A DNA stretch of 25,674 bases, from positions 1 through 25,674 of the forward strand of contig CAZBGV010000040.1 in NCBI GenBank assembly GCA_964491485.1, in the 5' to 3' direction. Positions 1 to 8,381 of the stretch are shown here, piece after piece. This stretch comes from IDS-8 sp964491485. GTDB taxonomy: Bacteria > Pseudomonadota > Gammaproteobacteria > Steroidobacterales > Woeseiaceae. The stretch's first letter is position 1. Each line of letters starts with the position of its first letter. The notes beneath the pieces are model-generated. The model was not told where the DNA came from. It made no database searches and saw only the letters and a list, made by a program, of their open reading frames with translations. Position numbers and translations under genes: made by a program.

Positions 1-209
1 ACGGGGCCCTGGTCGCTCATGTTCTCCCAGACATGCGAGCCACCGAGCGCAATAGGGCGACCTTCCTGCGTGCTGAAGAACAGGGGGTTGGACCCCGCCG
101 AAAGCACACTGGCCGCGGACTGTTCGGCCGACGAAGCGTTCACACTGAAGAGCAACATGGCCAGTGCCGGCAGTTGGCGGCGCAAGCCTGAGGCGGACAG
201 GAAGCCCAT
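1..209 (-). CDS. Secreted glycoside-hydrolase-like protein, N-terminal fragment (cut by window edge)
   Basis: Reading the minus strand from the ATG at 209 gives 69 open codons to the window edge. Residues 1-28 form a signal peptide: a basic patch (LRRQ), a hydrophobic stretch (LPALAMLLFSV) and an ASSA-type cleavage region. The mature part carries NPLFFSTQEGRPIALGGSHV followed by WENMSDQGP. This resembles the start of secreted TIM-barrel glycoside-hydrolase-like proteins (DUF4038-type), where a strand 'NP.YF....GKP.YL.GSHTW.N..D' opens the catalytic domain. No catalytic residue is in the fragment, so function is inferred from this one motif. It is divergent from the sugar operon, which suggests a secreted enzyme acting on the polysaccharide made by the locus. 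The remainder lies outside the window, so a C-terminal sorting signal cannot be judged. Confidence 0.6.
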   Translation of the reverse strand, partial: MGFLSASGLRRQLPALAMLLFSVNASSAEQSAASVLSAGSNPLFFSTQEGRPIALGGSHVWENMSDQGP

Positions 210-352
210 GATGGTTCCAGCGACTTTGGGGCATGTTCGCTCGAATAATGACCTAAATCAATAGCATCAGGAGCCTGGTGGAACTCGCTTGGGTTGCGCC
301 GGAGAGCCCCCGGAGATGATCCATCTCACGCAGGCAACTGTGATCGCCGTCT

Positions 353-381
353 TTGCGCACAGACCGACAGGCGGCTATGCT
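353..381 (+). promoter_or_regulatory. Candidate sigma-70-type promoter for the sugar operon
   Basis: TTGCGC (353-358) is separated by exactly 17 nt from TATGCT (376-381). The -35 matches 3 of 6 and the -10 matches 4 of 6 consensus positions, so this is a weak candidate. It lies in the 288-nt space between the divergent glycoside-hydrolase-like gene and the aminotransferase, about 117 nt upstream of the latter's chosen ATG. I see no other gene in 210-497. Confidence 0.3.
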
Positions 382-497
382 CGCGGCAGATGGCCGGGAG
401 AACGAGACCAGCCGGCGGTCCGGAGGACCCGGACGTTCCATCGACGCACCTAACAAGGAATAACCAGGAGCAGCGGGACGACGCTTTCCTGCTTCAG

Positions 498-1811
498 ATG
501 ACCAGGGCTTTCACGAAATCTCGCGAGGCAGCGGAACGGCTTGTCGGGCTGGTTCCCGGGGGCGCGCATGCCTATGCCCGCGGACCGGACCAGTACCCCG
601 AAGATATGCCCGTCGTCATCGCTCGGGGTTCCGGTTGTCGCGTCGAGGACCTGGACGGTAACGAGTACATAGAGTTCGGGAGCGGGCTGCGGTCGGTGAT
701 CCTGGGGCACGCATACCCTGACGTCGTTCAGGCGGCGAACGAAGCGATGGCCAATGGATGCAATTTTGTGCGTCCCAGCCGCTACGAGCTCGAGTGCGCC
801 GAGCTGATGCTCCGGATGGTACCGACCATGGACATGGTGAAATTCGCAAAGAATGGATCCGATGTCACGACGGCGGCAGTCAAGCTTGCGCGCGCGTACA
901 CGGGACGCCCGCTTGTTGGCATCTGCAGCGACCATCCGTTTTTCTCGGTGGACGACTGGTTTATAGGCACGACGCCGATGAGCGCGGGAATTCCGGCCGG
1001 CGTTCGAGATTTGACGCGAGGGTTTCCGTACGGTGACCTCCAGGCTCTGGAGCGCCTTCTCGAAAGCGAGCGCCAGGGCTTTGCCTGCCTCATTCTGGAA
1101 TTGGAAAAGTATTCACCGCCGCCGGCCGGCTACCTGGAAGGCGTACGGAAGCTCTGCGACGAATATGGTGTATGCCTGATCTTCGATGAGATGATCAGCG
1201 GATTCCGGCATCACCTCGGCGGGGTGCACCTGAGGGAGGGGGTCCGTCCGGACCTCGTGACATACGGCAAGTGCATCGCCAATGGCTTCGCGAACGCGGC
1301 CTTGATGGGACGCCGTGAGCTGATGCGCCTGGGTGGGTTCAGCCAGGACGAGGACAGGGTGTTCCTGCTTTCCACGACTCACGGAGGCGAGACGCACGCG
1401 CTTGCCGCTACGATCGCCACGTTGAGCCTGTTGGAAGCCCGCGGTGTCCTCTCGGATATCGCGGAGCGCGGCAAGCAGCTTGGTGACGGTGTTTCCGAAA
1501 TCACGAAAGAGCTGGGGATCGCCCGCGAGTTCGAGGTGATCGGTTTCCCCACCGACCTCGTCTACGCGACGCGTGATCCGGAAGGGAATCCCTCACAGGA
1601 ATTTCGCACACTGTTCCTCCAGGAAGCGATGATGCGCGGACTCCTGGCCCCGTCGTTCGTCCTCACATGGTCGCATACGGCCGACGTCATAGAGGAAACC
1701 CTGGAGATCCTGCGGGAAGTTCTGTCGGTCTATGCAGCTGCGCTGAACGACGGAATCGGCAGATATCTCCGAGGACGCCCGGTTCGACCCGTATTCCGGC
1801 GCCGCGGCTGA
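498..1811 (+). CDS. Class III PLP aminotransferase, glutamate-1-semialdehyde aminomutase-like (probable sugar-cluster aminotransferase)
   Basis: The 437-residue protein has the fold-type I class III layout. DLDGNEYIEFGSG (51-63) is the N-terminal substrate region, KNGSDVT (118-124) the phosphate-binding loop equivalent to NSGTEAT in HemL, FDEMISGFR (229-237) holds Asp230 that binds the pyridine nitrogen, and TYGKCIANGF carries the Schiff-base lysine Lys258. HemL-like enzymes inside polysaccharide loci usually transfer an amino group in sugar or side-chain synthesis rather than make haem; here that is inferred from context. The frame stays open upstream to 294, but the family homology begins near the ATG at 498. 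The best Shine-Dalgarno-like stretch (AGGAG near 467) lies rather far from this ATG, so the start is not certain. It is the first gene of the plus-strand run; the next gene starts 57 nt downstream. Confidence 0.85.
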   Translation: MTRAFTKSREAAERLVGLVPGGAHAYARGPDQYPEDMPVVIARGSGCRVEDLDGNEYIEFGSGLRSVILGHAYPDVVQAANEAMANGCNFVRPSRYELECAELMLRMVPTMDMVKFAKNGSDVTTAAVKLARAYTGRPLVGICSDHPFFSVDDWFIGTTPMSAGIPAGVRDLTRGFPYGDLQALERLLESERQGFACLILELEKYSPPPAGYLEGVRKLCDEYGVCLIFDEMISGFRHHLGGVHLREGVRPDLVTYGKCIANGFANAALMGRRELMRLGGFSQDEDRVFLLSTTHGGETHALAATIATLSLLEARGVLSDIAERGKQLGDGVSEITKELGIAREFEVIGFPTDLVYATRDPEGNPSQEFRTLFLQEAMMRGLLAPSFVLTWSHTADVIEETLEILREVLSVYAAALNDGIGRYLRGRPVRPVFRRRG

Positions 1812-1868
1812 ACAGCCCGGCTGCAGTCTGCAAGGAAAGACATAGAGAGAGCTGGGGAGCCATACCCG

Positions 1869-3107
1869 ATGCCATCAGCAAGTTGTCGCTTCTGCGAAGC
1901 CCCGCTCGGGCGTACCTTCGTCGATCTGGGGGTTACGCCGCTGTGCCAGACGCATATTGCGCGGGATGACCTGAACCGCATGGAGCCATTTTACCCACTG
2001 CATGCGCTCGTGTGCGACCGCTGCCTGCTTGTTCAGCTGGAGCAGTACGTGGCAGCTTCCGAGATCTTTGAAGAATACGCCTACTTTTCCTCGTATTCTG
2101 AATCGTGGCTGGAACACGCGCGGCGCTACTCGGAGATGGCGATCGATCGTTTCGGGCTGGGCGAGAAGAGCTTCGTAGTCGAGATCGCGAGCAACGACGG
2201 CTACCTTCTGCGGAACTTCGTAGCGGCTGGAATACCGGCACTTGGGGTGGAGCCCGCGGCCAACGTGGCCGCCGCGGCGCGCGACGTGGGAGTGGAGTCG
2301 ATCACGAAATTTTTCGGCAGAGAGACGGCGCGCGAGCTCGCCGAGACCCGCGGCCGTGCCGACCTGGTCATCGGCAATAACGTGCTCGCGCACGTGCCAG
2401 ACCTGAATGATTTCGTTGCGGGGTTGCACACGCTGCTGGCCGACGACGGCGTCGTGACGATGGAGTTCCCTCACCTGCAGCGCCTTATGGATGAGGTGCA
2501 ATTTGACACCATTTATCACGAGCACTTTTCGTACTTCTCCTTCCTCGCCGTAACGAAGGTGTTTGCCCACCATGGCCTCGAGATCTTCGATGTGGACGAG
2601 CTGCCGACTCACGGCGGCTCACTCAGGATCTATGCAAGGCGCGCCGGCAGTCGCGACGGCGACAGGAGCAAAGCCACTGAAGAGCTGCTCGCAAGGGAAA
2701 AGGCTGCCGGTCTGCACCGGCCGGAGACCTACAGCGGGTTTCAGGAGCGCGTGAATCGAATCAAACGGAACTTGCTCGCATTTCTCATCGACGCGAAGAA
2801 CGCCGGAAAATCGGTTGTGGGATACGGCGCGCCGGGCAAGGGGAATACCCTCCTCAACTACTGCGGCATTGGTCCGGATTTCCTCGACTACACCGTGGAT
2901 CGCAATCCCTATAAGCAGGGAAAGTTTACCCCAGGCATGCGTATTCCGATCCTGAAGCCGGAAGCGATTTACGAGACAAAGCCGGACTACATCCTGATCT
3001 TACCTTGGAACCTGAAGTCAGAGATCGTTGGCTCTAACGCCGGTGTCGGCGAATGGGGGGCGAAGTTCGTGGTCCCCATTCCCGAGCTCCAGATCCTGTC
3101 GCCGTAG
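1869..3107 (+). CDS. SAM-dependent sugar C-methyltransferase (TylCIII/NovU/TcaB9-like)
   Basis: This 412-residue protein has the three-part architecture of NDP-hexose C-methyltransferases. An N-terminal zinc-binding domain shows two CxxC pairs (Cys6/Cys9 and Cys49/Cys52). A Rossmann SAM domain follows with VVEIASNDGYLL (103-114). A C-terminal domain comes after the YHEHFSYFS signature (215-223); the YxEH residues are those described as catalytic in TcaB9-type C-3 methyltransferases. Family members add a methyl group to a carbon of a 4-keto-6-deoxy nucleotide sugar, giving a branched sugar. The gene therefore implies that the locus makes a C-methylated deoxysugar. GGGGAG just upstream supplies a plausible ribosome site. 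The family is clear; the exact carbon and sugar are not readable from the sequence. Confidence 0.9.
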   Translation: MPSASCRFCEAPLGRTFVDLGVTPLCQTHIARDDLNRMEPFYPLHALVCDRCLLVQLEQYVAASEIFEEYAYFSSYSESWLEHARRYSEMAIDRFGLGEKSFVVEIASNDGYLLRNFVAAGIPALGVEPAANVAAAARDVGVESITKFFGRETARELAETRGRADLVIGNNVLAHVPDLNDFVAGLHTLLADDGVVTMEFPHLQRLMDEVQFDTIYHEHFSYFSFLAVTKVFAHHGLEIFDVDELPTHGGSLRIYARRAGSRDGDRSKATEELLAREKAAGLHRPETYSGFQERVNRIKRNLLAFLIDAKNAGKSVVGYGAPGKGNTLLNYCGIGPDFLDYTVDRNPYKQGKFTPGMRIPILKPEAIYETKPDYILILPWNLKSEIVGSNAGVGEWGAKFVVPIPELQILSP

Positions 3108-3153
3108 GGGCGGGTCAGGCAGCCACACCAAGAGCCATTGGAGCACTCAGGCG

Positions 3154-4188
3154 ATGAAGGTATTCGTTACAGGAACGGAAGGCTATATCGGAGCCATTCT
3201 GGGAGCACGCTTGCTCGAGCGTGGGCACGAAGTTCAGGGCTTCGACGCCGGATACTACCGGGAAGGGTGGCTTTTTACGGACGTCGGAATGCTGCGCCGC
3301 GCGCCCGCCTCGGTTTTTGGGGATGTGCGCAGGGTCACTCCCGCGGATCTCGAAGGCTTCGACGCCGTTGTGCACATGGCCGAGCTATCGAATGATCCGC
3401 TTGGCGAGTCGAATCGGGAAGTCACCTACGACATCAACCACAAAGGCAGCCTGAAACTGGCCGAGGCCGCACGAAAGGCCGGGGTGCGCAGGTTTGTGTA
3501 CACATCTTCCTGCAGCGTGTACGGCGTAGCCGAAGCGGGCACCGTCGACGAGACCTCACCTGTCAACCCGCAGACGGCTTACGCCGAATGCAAGGTGATG
3601 GTGGAGAGGGATCTCGGCAAACTGGCGGACGAAAAGTTCGAGCCGGTGTTTCTGCGCAACGCAACGGCATACGGCGCATCACCACGCATGCGCTTCGACA
3701 TCGTGCTGAACAACCTCGCCGGGCTGGCCTGGACAACGAAAAAAATCGCGATGACGAGCGATGGCAGCCCGTGGCGGCCGATCGTGCACATCGAGGATAT
3801 CTGCACGGCCATCATCTGTGCCCTGGAGGCGCCGGCAGACAGCATACATAACCAGGTTTTCAACGTCGGTGCGAACAGCGAGAACTACCGCATTCGGGAG
3901 ATCGCCGAGATCGTCAAAGAGGCGTTTCCGGATTGTGAAGTCACATTCGGACCCAGTGGCGGCGACAATCGCAGCTATCGTGTGAATTTCGACAAGATCC
4001 ACACCAGCCTCCCGGGATTCGAAACGCGCTGGACAGCGCGCATGGGTGCGCAGCAACTCCGGCGCGTGTTTGAGCGTATCGATATGAGCGGCGACGTGTT
4101 CGAGCTCCGTCCATATACCCGGCTGAAGTGCCTGAAGCACCTCCTCAAAACCGGGCAGATCGACGGCGACTATTACTGGATCGACTGA
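3154..4188 (+). CDS. NAD-dependent nucleotide-sugar epimerase/dehydratase (extended SDR)
   Basis: The 344-residue protein begins with the NAD-binding motif VTGTEGYIGA (Gly7, Gly10, Gly13) directly after the ATG at 3154; the frame is open further upstream but the Rossmann strand fixes this start. Ser/Thr in TSSCSVYG (117-124) and the pair Tyr143/Lys147 in YAECK are the catalytic residues of extended SDR sugar enzymes (GalE, RmlB, RfbE-like). Such enzymes epimerise, dehydrate or reduce nucleotide sugars in the cytosol. Motifs alone do not separate 4-reductase, epimerase and dehydratase here. Position after the C-methyltransferase and close to the RfbF-like and RmlC-like genes suggests it works on the same CDP- or dTDP-keto-sugar. 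Confidence 0.85.
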   Translation: MKVFVTGTEGYIGAILGARLLERGHEVQGFDAGYYREGWLFTDVGMLRRAPASVFGDVRRVTPADLEGFDAVVHMAELSNDPLGESNREVTYDINHKGSLKLAEAARKAGVRRFVYTSSCSVYGVAEAGTVDETSPVNPQTAYAECKVMVERDLGKLADEKFEPVFLRNATAYGASPRMRFDIVLNNLAGLAWTTKKIAMTSDGSPWRPIVHIEDICTAIICALEAPADSIHNQVFNVGANSENYRIREIAEIVKEAFPDCEVTFGPSGGDNRSYRVNFDKIHTSLPGFETRWTARMGAQQLRRVFERIDMSGDVFELRPYTRLKCLKHLLKTGQIDGDYYWID

Positions 4189-4258
4189 TGCGCTTCGCCC
4201 CCCGCCTGGACAGCCCATACGCCACCAAGCCGGGGATCGACGGCGACTCCAGAATCTG

Positions 4259-5444
4259 ATGCCGCAGGCTGCGCAGGTGATCGCCAGACCCTATCAATTG
4301 AGGGGTGAGTGCGCGCTGCGGGTCGGGATCCTCGGCCATTACGGAACCCGGAACCTGGGGGACGAGGCGATCATCGAATCTGTGCTCGGGGCGTTGCTCG
4401 AGCTGTCCGACGGCATCGAGCCCGTGGGTATCTCGATGAACCCCGCGGATACCGCCGAGCGTCACGGGATCAGGAGTGTCGGGCTCCGCAGCTATTCCNN
4501 NNNNNNNNNNNNNNNNNNNNNNNNNNNNNNNNNNNNNNNNNNNNNNNNNNNNNNNNNNNNNNNNNNNNNNNNNNNNNNNNNNNNNNNNNNNNNNNNNNCC
4601 CTACACGCTGTTCAAATGGTCCCTGGCGGCACGCCTGAGCGGTGTGCCGGTAGTCGTCCTGAGTTCCGGAGCCGGGCCGATCGAGCGAAAACTCAGCCGG
4701 TGGTTTCTGCGGCGGTGTGTGCGCTGGGCGCGTTATGCGACCTTCAGGGACGAAGCCTCCGCCGCTTTGATGCAGTCTGTTTCCGGCATTCCCGCCCGAG
4801 TGGCACCGGACCTGGCTTTGGGGCTTGACGTCGATCCTCCGATACACTCCGGACCTGTCGAGGGGCACATCGGCGTCAACATAATGCCGATTTACGACGC
4901 CCGCTATTGGCACACCGCGGACGGCGGGCGCTATCACGCCTACATAGAGACTGTTGCTACGGTCGTTGCCGACCTGTGCAAAGCGGAACGCCGTGTGACG
5001 CTCATTGCAACTCAGCCAAAGGATCTGCTTGCCGCTGACGACTTGCGAGCTGCCGTACAGCGCCTGCTCGCACGGGACGTGGAGTTGCCGGCGACCTATC
5101 CCGGATCCGTTCATGAACTTCTCAAGGTGCTCTCGAGCTGCGAGGTTCTTGTCGCCTCCCGTTTGCATGCCCTGATACTTGCCGCACTGGTAGGTACCCC
5201 GGTGGTTGGGATATGGAAGGACGATAAGCAGCGAGAGTTTCTCTGCCAGGTCGGCACAGCCGGGTCCGCCATTCCGTTCGACGGAGCGAGAGCAGATGTG
5301 CTCGCCCTTGAAATCCGCAGGGCGCGCGCGCGGCGCCGCGAAAGCGAGGCGGAACTGCGTCAATTCGTCGACCGGAGCCGCGCAGCCGTCAAGTCGCAGT
5401 ACGCGCGTGCTATCGAGGTAATCGGCCGATGTCGATCGACCTGA
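4259..5444 (+). CDS. Polysaccharide pyruvyl transferase family protein, interrupted by an assembly gap
   Basis: The part before the gap (80 codons from ATG 4259) carries GILGHYGTRNLGDEAIIESV, the N-terminal nucleotide-sugar domain motif of the CsaB/WcaK pyruvyltransferase family. The part after the gap (4599-5444) continues with SSGAGPIERKLS, FRDEAS, and SRLHALILAALVGTPVVGI, all typical of the family. These enzymes move pyruvate from PEP onto a sugar as a ketal, adding negative charge to the polymer. The two halves sit in different frames only because the placeholder is 100 N, which is not a multiple of three; this is not evidence of a frameshift. The missing piece should contain the glycine-rich segment that normally lies between these blocks. 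The 3' end overlaps the next gene by 16 nt. Confidence 0.85.
4499..4598. other. Assembly gap of exactly 100 N
   Basis: Exactly one hundred undetermined bases lie inside the pyruvyltransferase gene. A round 100 is a common scaffolding placeholder. If the gene is intact, the true missing length is a multiple of three, because codons end at 4498 and resume in phase at 4599. Confidence 0.98.
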
Positions 5445-6289
5445 CAATCGGGATGCCCGTTTACAACGGGGAGCGGTACCTGGAGGCGACGCTTTCGAAC
5501 CTGCTGGACCAGAGCTACCAGGACTACGTGCTGATCATCGCCGACAATCGCTCGTCGGACCGGACAGAGGAGATTTGCCGCGACTTTGCGGAGCGGGACA
5601 GCAGGATCCGGTATATCCGGCATGCCGAAAATCTGGGCATATTCCGGAACTATGATTACGTGTTTCACGAGGCGAGGACGCCTTACTTCAAGTGGGCATC
5701 GTCCAACGACCTCTATGACAGGGACTTTCTTTCCGTTTGTATCGATGTTCTGGAGCAACGGCCGGAAATTGTTCTTGCTGCCACCCGGACCGTGCTTTTC
5801 GACGACGATCCGTCACGGGGCAAGCCGGTGCCTGCATTGCCGAAGCTCGACAGCCCGGATCCGGTGGAAAGATACCTGGCCCTGGCCTTCAGCCTCGAGC
5901 TGAACAACGTGATGAACGGAGTAATGCGGCGGGAGCCCGCGGCCAGGACGTCGCTCAATGGAGTCTACATGGGCTCCGACCTCAATATGATGGGAGAGCT
6001 GATCCTGCTGGGCGGCTTCGTGGAGCTTCCGAACCTGTTCTTCTTCCGCAGACAAGCCCCCGGCGCGCACTCCAAGGCGACAAGCAAGCGTGTTTTCTAT
6101 GCGGAAGAGCCGCGAAATGTCGTGCGACACAGCACTCTCGAGCACCTGTACCGCAGGGTGCTGGGAGTGATGAGGCTGCCCATTGAAATGGGGGTCAAAT
6201 TGCGCCTGCTGCCGTATTTTGCCCGGCAGTTCTGGTGGGCCAAATCACGCCTGGCCGCAGAGCTCTGGCCGGGGTCGGCCCGACAATGA
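5429..6289 (+). CDS. Family 2 glycosyltransferase
   Basis: The 286-residue protein is a GT-A fold family 2 enzyme. It opens with LTIGMPVYNGERYLEATLSN (5-24), continues with the nucleotide-binding strand ADNRSSDRTEEI (38-49), and has the metal-binding position in ASSNDLYD (90-97, with Asp94 at the place of the DxD motif). There is no membrane segment, so it would act on a lipid-linked sugar at the inner face of the cytoplasmic membrane. Donor and acceptor cannot be told from the sequence. The start overlaps the pyruvyltransferase by 16 nt and the stop overlaps the flippase start (ATGA), which points to translational coupling within one transcript. Confidence 0.88.
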   Translation: MSIDLTIGMPVYNGERYLEATLSNLLDQSYQDYVLIIADNRSSDRTEEICRDFAERDSRIRYIRHAENLGIFRNYDYVFHEARTPYFKWASSNDLYDRDFLSVCIDVLEQRPEIVLAATRTVLFDDDPSRGKPVPALPKLDSPDPVERYLALAFSLELNNVMNGVMRREPAARTSLNGVYMGSDLNMMGELILLGGFVELPNLFFFRRQAPGAHSKATSKRVFYAEEPRNVVRHSTLEHLYRRVLGVMRLPIEMGVKLRLLPYFARQFWWAKSRLAAELWPGSARQ

Positions 6290-7791
6290 CCGGCTCACTC
6301 GGGGCGCGCGTCGCCCGTGGAAGCTTCTGGACAGTGGGCATGCAGCTGGCAATTCGCCTGCTGGGGATCGTCAGCGTGTTGATCCTTGCCCGGCTGCTGG
6401 TACCCGAGGACTTCGGCATCGTCGCCAAGGCAGCGATGCTCCAGGGCATCCTTGAACTGTTGACGACCTTCGGGCTCGATTCCGCCCTGATCAGCGATCA
6501 GAAGGCGACCAGGGCGCATTACAACACTGTCTGGACGCTCAACGTCCTGCGGGGCTTCGGAATCGCCGGTATTCTCGCGGCGAGTGCGTATCCAGCGGCG
6601 GTATTTTTCAACGAGCCGAAGCTGGACACCGTGATCTACTGTTACGCCGGTGTCACGGCGCTGCGGGGGTTTGTGAATGTCGGCATCGTGGATTTCCGCA
6701 AGCTGCTTACATTCAACCGCGACTTCACCTTCAACGTCCTGGTCAAGGTCTCGTCGTTTGTTGCGACCATCGCCTTTGCACTCGTGTGGCGAAATTATTG
6801 GGCGTTCGTTGTCGGGGTCGCCGTCGGCGCGGCGGTGTCAGTGTTAGCGAGTTTCAGGATGTCGAGCTATAGGCCATTGCTGACGTTGTCGGAATGGCGG
6901 CCTCTTTTCCACTTTTCCAAATGGATGCTTGTATCGTCATTTGCCGGCAGCATCTCCTCAAAGCTCGATACCCTGGTTCTGAGTCGGTTCGCGCCGACAG
7001 CTTCACTGGGCTTCTATACCGTGTCTTACGAGATCGCGAGTGCTCCTTCGAGCGAGCTGGCGATGCCGGTCGCGAGAGCGGTGATGCCGGGTCTTGCTGT
7101 CCTCAATGAAACTCGCGGGCAATTCGCCGGCATGTATGAGCGAGCACTTTCACTCGTTCTATTCCTCGCAATACCCGCAGCATGCGGCATGAGCGTGCTG
7201 GCCAGGGACATCACGGAGGTCGCTCTCGGCGATCAATGGCTCGATGCCGCGGCACTAATCCAGATTCTGGCTTTTGTCGGGATCTTCCGCGCCGTGATGT
7301 CGTTGTCCACGGCGGGGTACATTTCATTCGGGCGAGTGGATGTGCTCGCGAAGGTGTCGATGGTTGGTTTGGTGCTGCGTGCCGCGTGCTTGTTCGCCGG
7401 ATGGGTCTGGGGGGGCGTAGAGGGTGTTGCTTGGGGTGTGCTTGCCTCGAGTGCGCTGTACGCGGGTTGCACACTGTTTACCCAAAGGGCGCTGGGGATG
7501 CTGGGGCTCGGTTCGTTGCTCCGGCGTACGTGGCGTACCTCGGCCGCCGCTGCGGTCATGTTCGCTCTTCTCTCGCAGATTACACCTGATCAGATAAGTG
7601 CATGGATCGGCACGGGGCCGGTTATCGGATTGCTGACCGCGGTTTTAGGAGGGGTTTGCATATTTTGCGCTTGCCTCTTCGGCCTTTGGACGTTGTCAAG
7701 CCGGAGTGACGGCCCGGAGGCGCTGGTAGTAGATTACATGCGAAGCAGAAGGCACGGGAAAGAAGTGCCGATTGGCCGATCGCCGGGCTGA
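6286..7791 (+). CDS. Wzx-type oligosaccharide flippase (MOP superfamily, WzxC-like), copy 1
   Basis: The 501-residue protein is a polytopic membrane protein with about a dozen hydrophobic helices and the WzxC-like N-terminus ARLLVPEDFGIVAKA. The loops FGLDSALISDQ and GIVDFRKLLTFNRDF are also typical. Members move undecaprenyl-linked oligosaccharide units across the inner membrane. The ATG at 6286 is chosen because it overlaps the preceding stop as ATGA and gives the usual basic-amphipathic start (GARVARGSFW); the open frame reaches further up to 6235 but within the preceding gene. A clear paralogue lies at 11310-12800. Confidence 0.88.
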   Translation: MTGSLGARVARGSFWTVGMQLAIRLLGIVSVLILARLLVPEDFGIVAKAAMLQGILELLTTFGLDSALISDQKATRAHYNTVWTLNVLRGFGIAGILAASAYPAAVFFNEPKLDTVIYCYAGVTALRGFVNVGIVDFRKLLTFNRDFTFNVLVKVSSFVATIAFALVWRNYWAFVVGVAVGAAVSVLASFRMSSYRPLLTLSEWRPLFHFSKWMLVSSFAGSISSKLDTLVLSRFAPTASLGFYTVSYEIASAPSSELAMPVARAVMPGLAVLNETRGQFAGMYERALSLVLFLAIPAACGMSVLARDITEVALGDQWLDAAALIQILAFVGIFRAVMSLSTAGYISFGRVDVLAKVSMVGLVLRAACLFAGWVWGGVEGVAWGVLASSALYAGCTLFTQRALGMLGLGSLLRRTWRTSAAAAVMFALLSQITPDQISAWIGTGPVIGLLTAVLGGVCIFCACLFGLWTLSSRSDGPEALVVDYMRSRRHGKEVPIGRSPG

Positions 7792-7823
7792 GAAGTACGA
7801 TGGGAACCGGAGCGAAGTAGCAA

Positions 7824-8381
7824 ATGCAGTTCATACCGACCGCGCTGGAGGGCGCTTTCGTCGTTGAATCGGAAACTCACGCGGATTCAAGGGGCTTCTT
7901 TGCTCGCTTGCGCTGCTCGAGGGAATTTGCGGCGCATGGGTTGCCGGAAACATTCGTTCAGACGAATCTTTCATTCAACGAACACAAGGGTACGTTTCGG
8001 GGGTTGCACTTTCAGGTGCCACCTTCCACCGAGAGCAAGTTGGTCCGTTGCCTGAAAGGCGCCATTCGGGATGTGATTGTTGATCTGCGGCCCGATTCTC
8101 CGTCCTTTCTGGAGCATGCCTGGATATCCCTTTCCGCTGGCGTGCTCGCGGCTGTATTCGTGCCCGAGGGCTTCGCGCACGGGTTCATTACGGAACAGGA
8201 CGATACGCTGGTGCTGTACGAGATGAGTGACTATTTTGCCCCGGAGCTTGCCCGGGGGATTCGGTGGAACGACTCGATGCTTTCACTCGGCGACCTGCCA
8301 GGAATCACGACTATCCACCCACGTGACGCCGGATATCCTGATTTGGACAGCGAGCAGCTCGAAGTTTTCCGGCGGCCATGA
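7824..8381 (+). CDS. RmlC-like NDP-4-keto-sugar 3,5-epimerase family protein
   Basis: The 185-residue cupin matches the dTDP-4-dehydrorhamnose 3,5-epimerase family over its full usual length. It shows DSRGFFARL (substrate base contact), GTFRGLHFQVPP (catalytic His in RGLHF), KLVRCLKGAIRDVIVDLR, FVPEGFAHGF, and a DYFAPE-RGIRWND block containing the Tyr position used as general acid. Family members invert C3 and/or C5 of 4-keto-6-deoxy nucleotide sugars. In a locus with a C-methyltransferase and an RfbF-like enzyme, the substrate may be a CDP-sugar rather than dTDP, as in tetronitrose- or yersiniose-type pathways; this is inference. It ends with a 4-nt overlap with the next gene. Confidence 0.88.
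   Translation: MQFIPTALEGAFVVESETHADSRGFFARLRCSREFAAHGLPETFVQTNLSFNEHKGTFRGLHFQVPPSTESKLVRCLKGAIRDVIVDLRPDSPSFLEHAWISLSAGVLAAVFVPEGFAHGFITEQDDTLVLYEMSDYFAPELARGIRWNDSMLSLGDLPGITTIHPRDAGYPDLDSEQLEVFRRP

Noticed and set aside
274..296. Possible sigma-54 site in TGGTGGAACTCGCTTGGGTTGC
   Set aside because: The obligatory GC at -12 is not at the right distance from the GG at -24.
4259..5444. Frameshifted pseudogene of the pyruvyltransferase
   Set aside because: The frame change coincides with the 100-N placeholder, so it is an assembly artefact unless shown otherwise.
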